From assembly GCA_023393015.1 (NCBI GenBank), contig JAEWMY010000005.1, positions 115,341-179,340 of the forward strand: a DNA stretch of 64,000 nt, given 5' to 3'. Positions 1-9,327 of this stretch are shown here, in pieces. This DNA comes from Spirochaetota bacterium. Its GTDB lineage: Bacteria; Spirochaetota; Spirochaetia; Treponematales; Treponemataceae. How positions within the stretch are numbered: the first letter of the stretch is position 1; every line of letters starts with the position of its first letter. Position numbers and translations under genes: made by a program. Under the pieces are notes generated by a model that was not told the origin of the DNA, did not search any database, and worked only from the letters and a program-made list of their open reading frames with translations.

Positions 1-2
1 CG

Positions 3-65
3 CTTCGCTCGGTCGAACGGAAGACGAACTGGTCGGAGGCCTCCGAGCCGCATGGAAAGTTCTAA
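3..65 (+). CDS. C-terminal end of an upstream gene (partial)
   Basis: An open frame enters from the left edge and stops with TAA, overlapping the next start codon by 14 nt. Most of its codons end in G or C, as in real genes here, which is the only reason to call it coding. DUF58 genes usually follow a MoxR-type AAA ATPase gene, so that is a guess at identity, but about 20 residues are too few to recognise. Confidence 0.3.
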   Translation, partial: LRSVERKTNWSEASEPHGKF

Positions 66-1368
66 TCGCGTTTCACGCGTCCGGCTTTCGGCATCGGCGT
101 ACGGCATCGCCGCTCTCGCGCTTTCCCTGGCGTTGTTCTCCGTGGGCGTGTTCCGAGGAGAGCTGTCGGCGACCGTAACGGGCGCCTCGTTGCTCGTGTA
201 CTTCGCGTTCTCGCTCGTCACCCTTATCGTCTCGGTCTTTTTGAGAAGGGATCTCATACCGTCCGTCTCCCGCGGGAACGATGGCGCATTTCGCGTATCG
301 GGACCGGTTCCCCCTCAACCCGCCGCCACCGCGGGCGCCAACGCGCGCGCGTTCTTCCGAAAAGCCCTTTCGAAGACATCCATCATCGTCTCATACGCCA
401 CGGATCCTTTTTCCCCGACGTCAAAGGCGGCAAAAATAACCCTGCCGTATCGCGACGCCGGCTGTCGACACGATCCGGGACCGCTTCCCCGCGGAAATTA
501 CGAAGCGATTGCCGTACGAATTCTGGTTTCGGATTTCGCCGATTTTCTCTCGCTCTCCTGGCGTATCGACTCCTTCGTCTCCGTCGAACCCCTTGTCGTG
601 CGTCCCGTTCCCGTCAAGTGCCGGATACCGGAGCTTCCTCCCGGCGCGACGGGAACAACCACCGGAAAAAGCACGCGTAGCCGTTCCGAGGAATTACATG
701 AAACGAGACCCTATCTTCCCGGAGACGACCCGAGAAAGGTGAACTGGAAGGTGTACGCGCACTCGGGGGAACTTTCGGTCAGGGAAGGAGAACTTCTTCC
801 GCCGCCGACTTCCGAATACGTTCTGGCGTTTTCCGAAGCGTTCCCGCCGGCATCAGGGAAAACGGAACGCAGGAGATCGCAAGAAGCCTTTGACGTCCTT
901 CTTTCGAGGGCTTCGTTTCTCGCGCTTCGTTTGCTCGAGGATCGGCACGTCGTAACGGTCATGACGACTTCGGCTGACGGAACACCGTCGAAAAAGTCCT
1001 TCGCCCGCGACGACGTAAACGCGGAAAACGCCCTGCTCGAAGCGCTTTCCGCGCCGCGTCTCAAGGAGATGCGAGGAGGTATGGAAAACGCGATAGACTC
1101 GTGCCCGAGCCGGGCCGAAATTCTCCTGTTCTCCTTGCCCTCAAACGCTCCGTCCGGTCTGTCCCGTTATTCCGGGCGAATGCGCGTTTTCATCGGCCCG
1201 ACCGGTCCTGTCCGTCATGGAACGTCGCTTTCGTCCTTCTTGCGTCGCCTCGTGTTCATTGCCGACGACGTTTCCGGCCCCGGTTCGTCGCACACTTACG
1301 AATCGCGAATTGTCGAGAACGCGTGCACGAACCTGTTCAGGGAGGGCCTGTGTGCCGAAGCGCTGTAA
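52..1368 (+). CDS. DUF58-domain membrane protein
   Basis: 438 aa. Two hydrophobic segments near the N-terminus (about residues 14-62) anchor a soluble region. At about residues 209-245 is the DUF58 hallmark, a stretch containing LHETRPYLPGDDPRKVNW. The C-terminal half resembles a von Willebrand A-like fold. DUF58 proteins normally sit in moxR-DUF58-transglutaminase operons linked to envelope or metal-insertion processes; the biochemical role is not established. The next gene is the expected transglutaminase, starting 17 nt before this one ends, so the two are translationally coupled. A GGAGG lies 12 nt upstream of the ATG inside a 14-bp palindrome (33-46), a rather distant ribosome site, so the start is only moderately sure. 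Confidence 0.85.
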   Translation: MESSNRVSRVRLSASAYGIAALALSLALFSVGVFRGELSATVTGASLLVYFAFSLVTLIVSVFLRRDLIPSVSRGNDGAFRVSGPVPPQPAATAGANARAFFRKALSKTSIIVSYATDPFSPTSKAAKITLPYRDAGCRHDPGPLPRGNYEAIAVRILVSDFADFLSLSWRIDSFVSVEPLVVRPVPVKCRIPELPPGATGTTTGKSTRSRSEELHETRPYLPGDDPRKVNWKVYAHSGELSVREGELLPPPTSEYVLAFSEAFPPASGKTERRRSQEAFDVLLSRASFLALRLLEDRHVVTVMTTSADGTPSKKSFARDDVNAENALLEALSAPRLKEMRGGMENAIDSCPSRAEILLFSLPSNAPSGLSRYSGRMRVFIGPTGPVRHGTSLSSFLRRLVFIADDVSGPGSSHTYESRIVENACTNLFREGLCAEAL

Positions 1369-4300
1369 CATAGCGGTAGTCGCGAGAGTCGCCTCGTATG
1401 TCATGCTGTCGACCCTCGTACAGCGTCAGCTTCACGACTTTTTTCATTGGTCGGTGTCTTTGCTAATCACGCTTGCGGCCCTCTACGCCGGAACGCGCGC
1501 CTCGAGACTCAAAATCAGATTATTCCCCCTGCTCGCCATCGTCCTGGCGCTCGGTTCCGCATTCTACGCGTTGACGTATTTCTTCGCCGTCTATATCGAT
1601 TCTACGGCATTTCACCGAGCCTTTCTCCACATCTCCGTTTCATGGCCCGTTTTTGTCGCGCTCGCCTCGGGGTCTTTCGCGAGTACCGTTTGCAATCGGA
1701 GACTCCTTTCGTGGAGAAAGGCGGAGCCGCTCGTTCTCATGACGGTATTCTCGGCTCTTTTATGGACGGAAGGGTATCATCGCCTCACGCTTTTCTCGCA
1801 TCCCGTGCAACTCGCGGCCATAACGTTGGCGTTCGGGATGCTTCAGTTTGTCGGCCTTTTTTTCGTACGGTCTCCCAAACGCGCGTCGTTCGCGAACCTC
1901 GGGCTTTTCCTTCCGTTCTTCTTGACGGCGGTCGTATTCGCCCTGCTTTCATTCAACTCGCTCTCCGTCGCCTCGCGGGGAGGTTTGATCCAACCGACCT
2001 TTTTCCGCTTCGATTTTTCCCAATACCTCACCCTCCAAAACGAGATACGCATGAACGACAATCTCGTGCTCATCGCGCGTATTCCCGAGGAATACGCCAA
2101 TTCCTTTATCAGAAGGACGTGGCTCGCCGGATGGGATCCGGCCCGCGGGTTTTTCGAAAAAAACCCCTCGGGGGCCATCCCTCAGCGACTCGAAATCCCG
2201 CGCGCGCCGGAAGACCTTGAGCACGCCGCTTTCGATCTTCGCCATGTCGTCGAGCAGGAATATTTCATCGTGAACTTCGATCCACGGGCGCTCCTCGCCA
2301 TGGAATACCCGACACGGGTCACGCCGTACAAGATTTGGGACAATGCGTCGTTTAACGGAGCGTACGCCGTCACGAGCGAAGTTTCCGGGTTTATGCCGTT
2401 TGAACTGTATGACTGCGGCCCTCCAAGCGGCGACGAAGCCGAAGGTCTCTCGAAGGAGGAGCTGGAATTTTACACGGTTATTGACGGGGAAACGAGGCTT
2501 CTCGTCGAACCGATCGCCCGTCGGGCGATCGGTACCGCCGAGGGATATCTCGAACGAATCAACGCGATCGTGGCTTATCTTCACGACGGAGACTATCGTT
2601 ATTCCCTGAAGCCCGGAATCGCGAGCGACGGTAATCAGCTCAGGCATTTTTTGCTGGACTCGAAACGGGGCTATTGCACCTACTTCGCGTTTTCTCTTTG
2701 CCTCATGCTCAGAAGCCTGGGCATCCCGTCACGGATTGCGGCCGGTTTTTTTATCCAGCCGGGTTCCGGCGCGCTTGACTATTACCCCATACGCGCCAAC
2801 ATGGCCCATTCATGGGTAGAAGTATTCTTTCCCGGCTTTGGCTGGATGTCCTTCGACCCCACGACGCTCAACGTCGCCGAAGGCGAAACGATCAACTTCG
2901 GGCAATCCGCCGGGGGCGAGGAATTCCTGTCGCTTTTGGGCGAAATTTTCGACAATCGCGCGTTTCTCGAGATCTCCGACGAACCTGGCGGACAGACAAG
3001 ACCCGACACGATCCTTTCCGCGATCGCGCGCGCGTTTTTCCGAGCGGCGCGTTACTACGGCTTGCATGTTTTACTACTCCTTCTTGTCATTCTCGGGCTC
3101 TACGTTCGCTTCCGTACCCGGGCAATAGCGTTTTTCTCCCCGTCGGCGAGAAAAAGGATCATTTATCTCTCCGGGGAGCTTCGCGCGCGATCGGGGTGCG
3201 CCGCCCTTACCCGCGACCCGCGCGCGAGAAAGGCCCTCTGTGATTCCCTCAACGATTCCCGAGCGACGGAGCTATATGAGCTCGAGCAAATAGCGCGATT
3301 CGCGCCGGTATGTGGCGAGAAAGAGGCCTCCCGTGCAAAAGCGCTCTACAGCTCCCTCTCGCGCGACAGATCTTTCAAAACAGCCGCCAGGATAGCGGGC
3401 CGAACGCTCAGATCTTTCTTTTTTATACTCGCTTTCATCGTCGCGTCGGGCGGAACGGCGCGTTCGCAAGACTCCGACTCCGGTCCGGACTCGGATCGGG
3501 AAATCCATCTTTCCCGTGCGCTTTCCGCGGTTGAGGCCGAAAACTGGGAGCAGGCACTGTCGCTTTTATCCGATGGGGAACGACTGTATCCCGATGACCC
3601 GAGATATCCGTATCATCGTGGCGTGGTATTCCTCGATAAAGGGCTGTATCTACCCGCGAAAGGCTCGTTGATGCGAGCGTTATCCCTCGGAATAGAAGGA
3701 GCAGAAATATATGCCCTGCTTTCGTCGTGTGCCGGATACTTGAACAACGAAGAAGAAGCCCTTTCGTATCAGCGTTCGTATCTCGAACTCGTCCCGGACG
3801 ACCTCGGCGCATGGTCTACCTTCGGCTGGCTGTGCTACAAGACAAATCGGCTCTCCGAGGGCATCGCCGCCATGCTCGCCGCGACTGATCACTACGGGCC
3901 CGACGGAACCCTCTTCGTAAGCCTCGGAAACCTGTATACCTCCGCGTTTGACTATGACAACGCTAAAAAATACTACACGCTTGCCGTGGATTTCGCTCAG
4001 GAACGGGGACAAGCCTATCTTCTGTCGATTTATTACTATAATCGATCGATACTCGAAGAAGTTTTCTACAATTTTCAAAACGCCGAAGAAGACACGAAAC
4101 GATCGCTCGAGGCCTCGGCTCGCTCGTCCGGATACCTCATGCGCGGCGAACTGGCTCTCAGAAGGCGTGACTTCACGGAAGCTCTCGAGTGGTACAAAAC
4201 CGCTTACGGACAGGACACTTCGCCGTTAGCGTCTCTGGGTTTGACCGAAACCCTCCTCGCAGCAGGATTCCCCCGGGAGGCTCAAGCGTACCTGACAGAG

Positions 4301-5209
4301 GCCATGCTGCGCGAGGACCTTTCCTGGATCGCAAATTACGGGACAACCCAGGATCAATTCAAATCCGATATTCATCGCCTGCAAAGAGATATCTTTCATT
4401 TTCAGTATAATGCCAAAAAACGTCAGTTTGTCCACAGTTTGTCCACATCGCTTATCAAGCATTTTGATCTGTTATGCTTGCGTTTCAGGGAATGGTATCA
4501 CAACGGGCTTTTCAGGATATACACGAAGCGAACAGCCCGTTACTACGAACTGAGCGACGGACACGGTCAAACCTATAATGGCAACGGGTTGTATCGAAAC
4601 AGTTACTATTTTTTGGCCTTGGATCAATGGAGAACCGTGGCTATACGTTATTTGAACAAGGCCCGTGAAATCGAGGAACTCCACGTTCCCCGGGCAAAAC
4701 CGTCGTACTTATACGAAAAAGCGCGACTTACAGGCGATTCAGAAGCTCTTAGAGAGTCAATTCAAACGCTTGACCCCGTTTGGGAGCGCGATTATCTGGT
4801 AAAAGCCCTCTCGCAAGCGCTTTCCGACGCCAGAACGCCGGCTCTTGCCCAATCGCTCTACGACATTCAACCTTCCGCGTTTATCTCGGGCGACATTACC
4901 CTTCCAGTGGACTTCTCGTTTATCCATGAGTCACCCGGACGCGAGTGGACAAAAAGATCGCGAGAACGCGCGCTATTGCGAGCGTTCAGAAGCGCGGGAT
5001 TTTCCGAAGCGGAGGAATCCTCTCTTGAAGTAGAAATAGTCGATGGTCCACAAGGAATTAAGATCTCACTAAAAAACAGAAACAAAAACATCACATATTG
5101 TACACAGGTTATCCACAAATCGGGATCTCTCAAGAACGCGCTTGAGGAAGGTCTTCCTGCTTTTATTTCTGGTGTTTTTTCAACGGATATTGGGATAGGG
5201 GTAAAGTAA
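1352..5209 (+). CDS. Transglutaminase-like membrane protein fused to a TPR domain
   Basis: 1285 aa from GTG 1352, chosen because AGGGAGG lies 6-7 nt upstream; the open frame extends further upstream without a ribosome site. Order: five or six N-terminal membrane segments, then an extracytoplasmic transglutaminase-like domain with the Cys-His-Asp triad (Cys442 in GYCTYF, His486 in AHSWVEV, Asp502 in SFDPT), a membrane segment near residue 570, a short soluble stretch, another hydrophobic segment near residue 690, then TPR-like helical repeats. The N-terminal part matches the TgpA/DUF3488 type that accompanies DUF58 proteins. The TPR part is normally a separate protein, so this looks like a fusion. 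The last 800 bp are more AT-rich and contain DnaA-box-like sites. Substrate unknown. Confidence 0.85.
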   Translation: MPKRCNIAVVARVASYVMLSTLVQRQLHDFFHWSVSLLITLAALYAGTRASRLKIRLFPLLAIVLALGSAFYALTYFFAVYIDSTAFHRAFLHISVSWPVFVALASGSFASTVCNRRLLSWRKAEPLVLMTVFSALLWTEGYHRLTLFSHPVQLAAITLAFGMLQFVGLFFVRSPKRASFANLGLFLPFFLTAVVFALLSFNSLSVASRGGLIQPTFFRFDFSQYLTLQNEIRMNDNLVLIARIPEEYANSFIRRTWLAGWDPARGFFEKNPSGAIPQRLEIPRAPEDLEHAAFDLRHVVEQEYFIVNFDPRALLAMEYPTRVTPYKIWDNASFNGAYAVTSEVSGFMPFELYDCGPPSGDEAEGLSKEELEFYTVIDGETRLLVEPIARRAIGTAEGYLERINAIVAYLHDGDYRYSLKPGIASDGNQLRHFLLDSKRGYCTYFAFSLCLMLRSLGIPSRIAAGFFIQPGSGALDYYPIRANMAHSWVEVFFPGFGWMSFDPTTLNVAEGETINFGQSAGGEEFLSLLGEIFDNRAFLEISDEPGGQTRPDTILSAIARAFFRAARYYGLHVLLLLLVILGLYVRFRTRAIAFFSPSARKRIIYLSGELRARSGCAALTRDPRARKALCDSLNDSRATELYELEQIARFAPVCGEKEASRAKALYSSLSRDRSFKTAARIAGRTLRSFFFILAFIVASGGTARSQDSDSGPDSDREIHLSRALSAVEAENWEQALSLLSDGERLYPDDPRYPYHRGVVFLDKGLYLPAKGSLMRALSLGIEGAEIYALLSSCAGYLNNEEEALSYQRSYLELVPDDLGAWSTFGWLCYKTNRLSEGIAAMLAATDHYGPDGTLFVSLGNLYTSAFDYDNAKKYYTLAVDFAQERGQAYLLSIYYYNRSILEEVFYNFQNAEEDTKRSLEASARSSGYLMRGELALRRRDFTEALEWYKTAYGQDTSPLASLGLTETLLAAGFPREAQAYLTEAMLREDLSWIANYGTTQDQFKSDIHRLQRDIFHFQYNAKKRQFVHSLSTSLIKHFDLLCLRFREWYHNGLFRIYTKRTARYYELSDGHGQTYNGNGLYRNSYYFLALDQWRTVAIRYLNKAREIEELHVPRAKPSYLYEKARLTGDSEALRESIQTLDPVWERDYLVKALSQALSDARTPALAQSLYDIQPSAFISGDITLPVDFSFIHESPGREWTKRSRERALLRAFRSAGFSEAEESSLEVEIVDGPQGIKISLKNRNKNITYCTQVIHKSGSLKNALEEGLPAFISGVFSTDIGIGVK
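4428..4447 (+). other. Two DnaA-box-like 9-mers in tandem
   Basis: TTGTCCACA occurs at 4428-4436 and again at 4439-4447, an exact 11-bp repeat unit, one helical turn apart. Each differs from the DnaA box TTATCCACA at one base. They lie inside the TPR coding region, so codon constraint is an alternative explanation. Confidence 0.3.
5109..5117 (+). other. Perfect DnaA box inside the TPR gene
   Basis: TTATCCACA matches the consensus DnaA box at all nine positions. It lies in a locally AT-rich stretch (about 5035-5120) near the 3' end of the transglutaminase/TPR gene, about 10 kb from dnaA. It could titrate DnaA or be chance. Confidence 0.35.
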
Positions 5210-5211
5210 AA

Positions 5212-5237
5212 ACGGGGCGGACGTTACGCCGCCCCGT
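5212..5237. terminator. Hairpin terminator between convergent genes
   Basis: ACGGGGCGG at 5212-5220 pairs perfectly with CCGCCCCGT at 5229-5237 around an 8-nt loop. It sits in the 35-bp gap between the TPR gene and the PPIase gene, which converge. A-rich sequence to the left and T-containing sequence to the right make it usable from both sides, although the T-tracts are short. Confidence 0.75.
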
Positions 5238-5244
5238 TAGCTAA

Positions 5245-6309
5245 TCATTTAACGTCAAGCAATTCCAGCTCGAAAACAAGCCAGGAATTCGCCGGAATCA
5301 CGCCGGGAACGCCCCGCGAACCGTATCCGAGCTCGGGAGGGATGGCAATCGTGCGCTTTTCGCCCTTTTTCATCTCAAGTGCCTGAGAATCAAATCCTGG
5401 AATCAACTGACCGCGACCGACCTGAAACTGCAGTGGCGCATGCATATCCGAGTCGTCGAACACCGTGCCGTTCAGGAGCGACCCCTTGTACTTCATGGTC
5501 AGGTTCTGGCCGGGGGTCACGGGCGCGCCGCTTCCTTCCTTCGTTATTTGATACAATACGCCTGATTCGGCCTTTTTCGCGTTCGGAAGGCGCGAAGCGA
5601 GTTGTTCGGTTGCCTGACGAAGCGCGCGATCCGCGGAACCGCTCGCCAGACGGCTGAAATCGGCCTGTGTCGTGCCGAAGGCCTTGGCCGCGTCGCCTCT
5701 ACGCACTATCGTCACGGAAACGATCGTGTCTCCCTGGGCGATCGCGTTTACGACCGACTGACCCTCGATAACGCGGCCGAAAACGGTATGCTTCCCGTCG
5801 AGCCAGGGCGTCGGCACGTGGGTAATAAAAAACTGACTGCCGTTCGTACCCGGACCCGAATTGGCCATGGAAAGCGTCCCGGGGACGTCATGCTTCAACG
5901 AAGGGTCAAATTCGTCGGGAAATTTGTATCCGGGTCCGCCGGTACCGTTTCCGTTCGGGTCTCCGCCCTGAATCATGAAATCGTTTATTACCCGGTGGAA
6001 CAGGAGTCCGTTGTAGAATTTCTTGCCCTTTGCCGCGTCGAGGGTTCCCTCGGCGAGCCCGACGAAATTGCATACCGTAAGTGGCGTCTTGTCGTAAAAC
6101 AGCTCGAGAAGAATCGCTCCCTTCGAGGTTTCCATGACGGCATAGATTCCGTCCTTCGTGATCGCTCCTGTTACCGCGTCTGCGCCCATCTTGCCTGACT
6201 CTCCTCGTTTGGCGGATATCCCGCCCATGATGATGGCGGCCGTGGTGGCGCCGCCCATGATTACCAACAACACTGCCGTTATAAGCAGAATCTTCGTCTT
6301 TTTACTCAT
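5245..6309 (-). CDS. Membrane-anchored cyclophilin-FKBP fusion peptidyl-prolyl isomerase
   Basis: 354 aa. An N-terminal hydrophobic segment (about residues 6-27) anchors or exports the protein. A cyclophilin domain follows (FHRVINDFMIQGGDP, GTLSMANSGPGTNGSQFF, WLDGKHTVFG), then a C-terminal FKBP domain (KYKGSLLNGTVFDDS, LIPGFDSQALEMKKGE, GYGSRG, WLVFELELL). Both catalytic surfaces look intact, so it should carry two proline isomerase activities outside the cytoplasm. Start 6309 is preferred over an upstream ATG because it overlaps the glpK stop as ATGA. Fusions of the two immunophilin families are known but uncommon. It is the last gene of the rpmH-to-glpK leftward cluster. Confidence 0.93.
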   Translation of the reverse strand: MSKKTKILLITAVLLVIMGGATTAAIIMGGISAKRGESGKMGADAVTGAITKDGIYAVMETSKGAILLELFYDKTPLTVCNFVGLAEGTLDAAKGKKFYNGLLFHRVINDFMIQGGDPNGNGTGGPGYKFPDEFDPSLKHDVPGTLSMANSGPGTNGSQFFITHVPTPWLDGKHTVFGRVIEGQSVVNAIAQGDTIVSVTIVRRGDAAKAFGTTQADFSRLASGSADRALRQATEQLASRLPNAKKAESGVLYQITKEGSGAPVTPGQNLTMKYKGSLLNGTVFDDSDMHAPLQFQVGRGQLIPGFDSQALEMKKGEKRTIAIPPELGYGSRGVPGVIPANSWLVFELELLDVK

Positions 6310-7802
6310 GTCCTGTACTCCCTCGTGGCAGATACGGCGCAATGCCATATATCAAGCCGTTTTCTCCGTTGTTTATCGTCCATATCGGGAACCCACTTAC
6401 ACTGCATTTTCCAGTTTTTTTCGATCTCGTCCATCCCTGACCAGTATCCCGAGTATAAACCCGAAAGATACGCCGCGCCGAGGGCTGTCGTTTCGGAAAT
6501 CTCGGGTAGTAAAACGGGTATTCCAGAAATATCGGCCTGAAACTGCATCAAGAATCCGTTATCCGTCGCCCCGCCGTCGGCTTTGAGAACCTCTATGGGT
6601 CGCCCGTAATCGGCGCGCATGGAGGAAAGAAGATCCTCCGACTGGTACGCGACGCTTTCCAACGCGGCGCGCACGAGATGGGCGCGCGTAACACCCCGAG
6701 TCAAGCCCAGGATGGTTCCGCGCGCCGACGGATCCCAATGCGGAGCGCCGAGTCCAACGAAGGCCGGAACCACCACGGCGCCGTTCGCGTCGGGAACGGA
6801 ACGCGCGAGAATTTCCGATTCCGCCGCTGTCGCGATGAGGCCGAGTTCGTCCCGAAGCCATTGTACGACCGCGCCGGCGATAAACACGGACCCCTCGAGG
6901 GCATACACCGTCGTGTTACCGATTTTCCAGGCGATAGTGGTAATGAGATTGTTTTTAGACCAAACCGGTTTCGTACCGGTGTTTAAAAGAGCGAAACAAC
7001 CGGTTCCGTAGGTATTCTTCGCCATCCCCGGCGTAAAACACGCGTGACCGAACAACGCGGCCTGTTGATCTCCCGCGACACCCGTAACCGGAATTTCCCC
7101 GCCAAAAAGATCGGACTTCGTGACTCCGAAGTCGTCAGAACTCGATAGAACCTCGGGCAAGGCCTCGCGCGGAACGCCCAATACGGAAAGAAGCATCGGG
7201 TCCCATTGCATGGTCTGAATGTTAAACAATAGCGTCCTGGAGGCGTTGGTGACGTCAGTAACGTGCCTTCCGGTAAGTTTCCAGACCAACCATGAGTCTA
7301 TCGTTCCAAAACATATCTCGCCGGCTTCCGCGAGGGCCTTCAACCCGGGAACCTCCCGAAGCAGCCAGGAGAGCTTCGTTCCGGTAAAATACGGATCAAG
7401 TCGCAGCCCGGTCCGCGCGCGAATCTCGTCCTCGAGACCCGAGTCAGCGAGTTCCGCGCAAATTTCCGTCGAACGCCTGCATTGCCAGACTATGGCGCGG
7501 TAGACTGGCCTACCCGAGGCGCGATCCCACGCGACGAGCGTTTCCCTCTGGTTGGTTATCCCGATGGATACGATATCCCCGGCCGTCAGCCCGCGGGAGG
7601 CGAGAGCCTCTCGCGCCGCGGAAACCTGTGTTTGCCAGATTTCCTCCGGATCATGCTCAACCCAGCCCGGCTCGGGATAGTATTGGGTAATCGGTTTTTG
7701 GGAAAACGACACGATCCTGCCCGCGCGATCGAATACTATGGCCCGGGAGGTCGTGGTGCCCTGATCGAGCGCGAGAATATACCCGCTAGTCGCGCTTTTC
7801 AT
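6306..7802 (-). CDS. glpK: Glycerol kinase
   Basis: 498 aa, the normal length for the family. It phosphorylates glycerol to sn-glycerol 3-phosphate with ATP in the cytoplasm. Recognisable FGGY-family motifs are LALDQGTTTSRAIVFD at the N-terminus (phosphate binding), GITNQRETLVAWD, and GVAGDQQAALFG in the middle. Start 7802 is chosen because the protein begins MKSATSGYILALDQG there; 57 further residues upstream in the frame are low-complexity and lie inside the previous gene. It overlaps the upstream gene by 17 nt and the downstream PPIase by 4 nt, so all three are translationally coupled. No glpF or glpD is nearby, and its place behind yidC-jag is unusual. Confidence 0.97.
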   Translation of the reverse strand: MKSATSGYILALDQGTTTSRAIVFDRAGRIVSFSQKPITQYYPEPGWVEHDPEEIWQTQVSAAREALASRGLTAGDIVSIGITNQRETLVAWDRASGRPVYRAIVWQCRRSTEICAELADSGLEDEIRARTGLRLDPYFTGTKLSWLLREVPGLKALAEAGEICFGTIDSWLVWKLTGRHVTDVTNASRTLLFNIQTMQWDPMLLSVLGVPREALPEVLSSSDDFGVTKSDLFGGEIPVTGVAGDQQAALFGHACFTPGMAKNTYGTGCFALLNTGTKPVWSKNNLITTIAWKIGNTTVYALEGSVFIAGAVVQWLRDELGLIATAAESEILARSVPDANGAVVVPAFVGLGAPHWDPSARGTILGLTRGVTRAHLVRAALESVAYQSEDLLSSMRADYGRPIEVLKADGGATDNGFLMQFQADISGIPVLLPEISETTALGAAYLSGLYSGYWSGMDEIEKNWKMQCKWVPDMDDKQRRKRLDIWHCAVSATREYRT

Positions 7803-8577
7803 ATTCCGAAATGAACCACTTGTAAACGGCCTCGGCCCTCGTCGTGAAAGACGCCCGGACCTTCGATTCCATGCCGGGTATGGCCGTGAAAGAAACGCGG
7901 GTAAGGTTGTAGATGAGGAGATAATCCCCCATATCGTGGACGACGAGACTCGTTCGCAGGGCCTTTTCGTCAATCAGGTCGAAAATGGCGTAGGTAAGCG
8001 TTTCGAGGTTTTTCGAGTAAAACGCGACGGTATCTTCCGTTTCGCGATACTCGTATTCATACAAGTACTCGCCGAACGTAAGGTCCTTTTGGACGGCAAG
8101 AAGCGTGATGCCGTCGGCCGACCCTTCGACGGGATCATCGATCCGGTTTCGCGTTTCCTTCCCGTCGACGACGTAGGATTTCTCGTAGAGGGTTCTCATC
8201 TTCTTGCGACTCGTGGAATAGTATTCCACGCCCTTAAGGCGCGACAGGGAACGCAGTATAACGGAAATCGCCTCCGTTTCCCCGCCGGGCTTTCCGACGC
8301 GCGGCTCGCCTTTCTTGTACAGATACAGGGATTCGCTGAAAAAGGGCGGGGCCTTGCCTTCCCAAAAGGAAAGAGCCGCGTCCGCAAGCGGAAGACGCGG
8401 GGCAAGCCTCGGCACGGCCTCGCTTTTCCGGTACATGACGCTTTGCAATAATCCCTTTTCGATCAATTCGGTTGTCACGTCAGACGGCAACACGGCGGAA
8501 AGCCTTTCTGCCAGATCTTCGGCGCCAAGAACGGCCATGAGTAACGCCAACGCGAACGCAAAGCCCGTTCTTTTCAT
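7786..8577 (-). CDS. Conserved-looking secreted protein of unknown function
   Basis: 263 aa with a clear Sec signal peptide (positively charged MKR, hydrophobic core ending near AVLGAE, cleavage around residue 18). The mature part has no motif I recognise; it is mixed alpha/beta with many Tyr, Lys and Arg residues and no further membrane segments. It abuts jag with zero spacing (jag TAA at 8578-8580, this ATG at 8577) and overlaps glpK by 17 nt, so it is a member of the same transcription unit. A periplasmic or outer-membrane-linked role is likely from the signal peptide alone. Confidence 0.8.
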   Translation of the reverse strand: MKRTGFAFALALLMAVLGAEDLAERLSAVLPSDVTTELIEKGLLQSVMYRKSEAVPRLAPRLPLADAALSFWEGKAPPFFSESLYLYKKGEPRVGKPGGETEAISVILRSLSRLKGVEYYSTSRKKMRTLYEKSYVVDGKETRNRIDDPVEGSADGITLLAVQKDLTFGEYLYEYEYRETEDTVAFYSKNLETLTYAIFDLIDEKALRTSLVVHDMGDYLLIYNLTRVSFTAIPGMESKVRASFTTRAEAVYKWFISEYEKRD

Positions 8578-9303
8578 TTACCGCCCCCTGAAAAACACGC
8601 GAACCTGCTTATACAGTCCCTCGCCCTCGCTCTTCGTGTCGACATCGCCGATATCGTTGAGCGTGGTATGTATCAACCGCCGCTCGAAGGGATTCATGGG
8701 CTCGAGAAGGATGGAGCCGCGCGAAGTTCGTACGCGGTCGGCGGTGGTGTACGCGAGTCGTACGAGCGACTCCTCGCGTCGAATTCGGTAATTCTCAGAA
8801 TCGAGAATCACGCGCATGTCCTCGTGACCGAGCCGGCCGGCGTACACGTTAGCGAGCAATTGCAGGGCGTCGAGATTCTTTCCCTTGCGCCCGATCAAAA
8901 TCGAAGAACTTTTCGAGTTGAGCCTGAGGCCTATCTTGCGTTCCTCGCGGCTCATTACCTCGACAGTCACGTCATACCCCATTTTCCGGACCATGGACGC
9001 GACGAAATCGATCATCGATTTCTCGAACTCGTCCTTCGGAAGGGGATCCTGAAAGAGTGCCTTTCCGCGCGGAACCCCGCCGTCGAATTCGGCGTCGCCG
9101 CCCGAGTCCGCGCGTGACGCGCGGTTCGCGTGCGCTACGGGCTCGTCGGTGTGTACGCGGATTTTTACGAACCCCTTCTTGAAAATGCTGTTTCTCTGCG
9201 CCTCGATTATTTCCACGTCGAACTGGTCCTTTTCAAGACCGAGTTCCGCGGCGGCAAGCTCAATGGCTTCCTTTTCGGTTTTACCCTCGAATTCATATGT
9301 CAT
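8578..9303 (-). CDS. jag: Jag/KhpB-type RNA-binding protein
   Basis: 241 aa. The N-terminal Jag domain (residues 1-55, including SIFKKGFVKIRV) is followed by a linker, a KH-type domain with GRKGKNLDALQLLAN near residue 145, and an R3H domain with MNPFERRLIH near the C-terminus. Jag/KhpB proteins bind RNA and are almost always encoded behind yidC, as here. The KH GxxG loop (GRKG) is intact. The start has an RBS-like GGAGC just upstream. The gap to yidC is 24 nt. Confidence 0.93.
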   Translation of the reverse strand: MTYEFEGKTEKEAIELAAAELGLEKDQFDVEIIEAQRNSIFKKGFVKIRVHTDEPVAHANRASRADSGGDAEFDGGVPRGKALFQDPLPKDEFEKSMIDFVASMVRKMGYDVTVEVMSREERKIGLRLNSKSSSILIGRKGKNLDALQLLANVYAGRLGHEDMRVILDSENYRIRREESLVRLAYTTADRVRTSRGSILLEPMNPFERRLIHTTLNDIGDVDTKSEGEGLYKQVRVFFRGR

Positions 9304-9327
9304 AGCGTCGCTCCTGGCAAATAAAAA

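Noticed and set aside
5808..5820. CACGTG in the PPIase gene as parS
   Set aside because: Only the 6-bp core matches.
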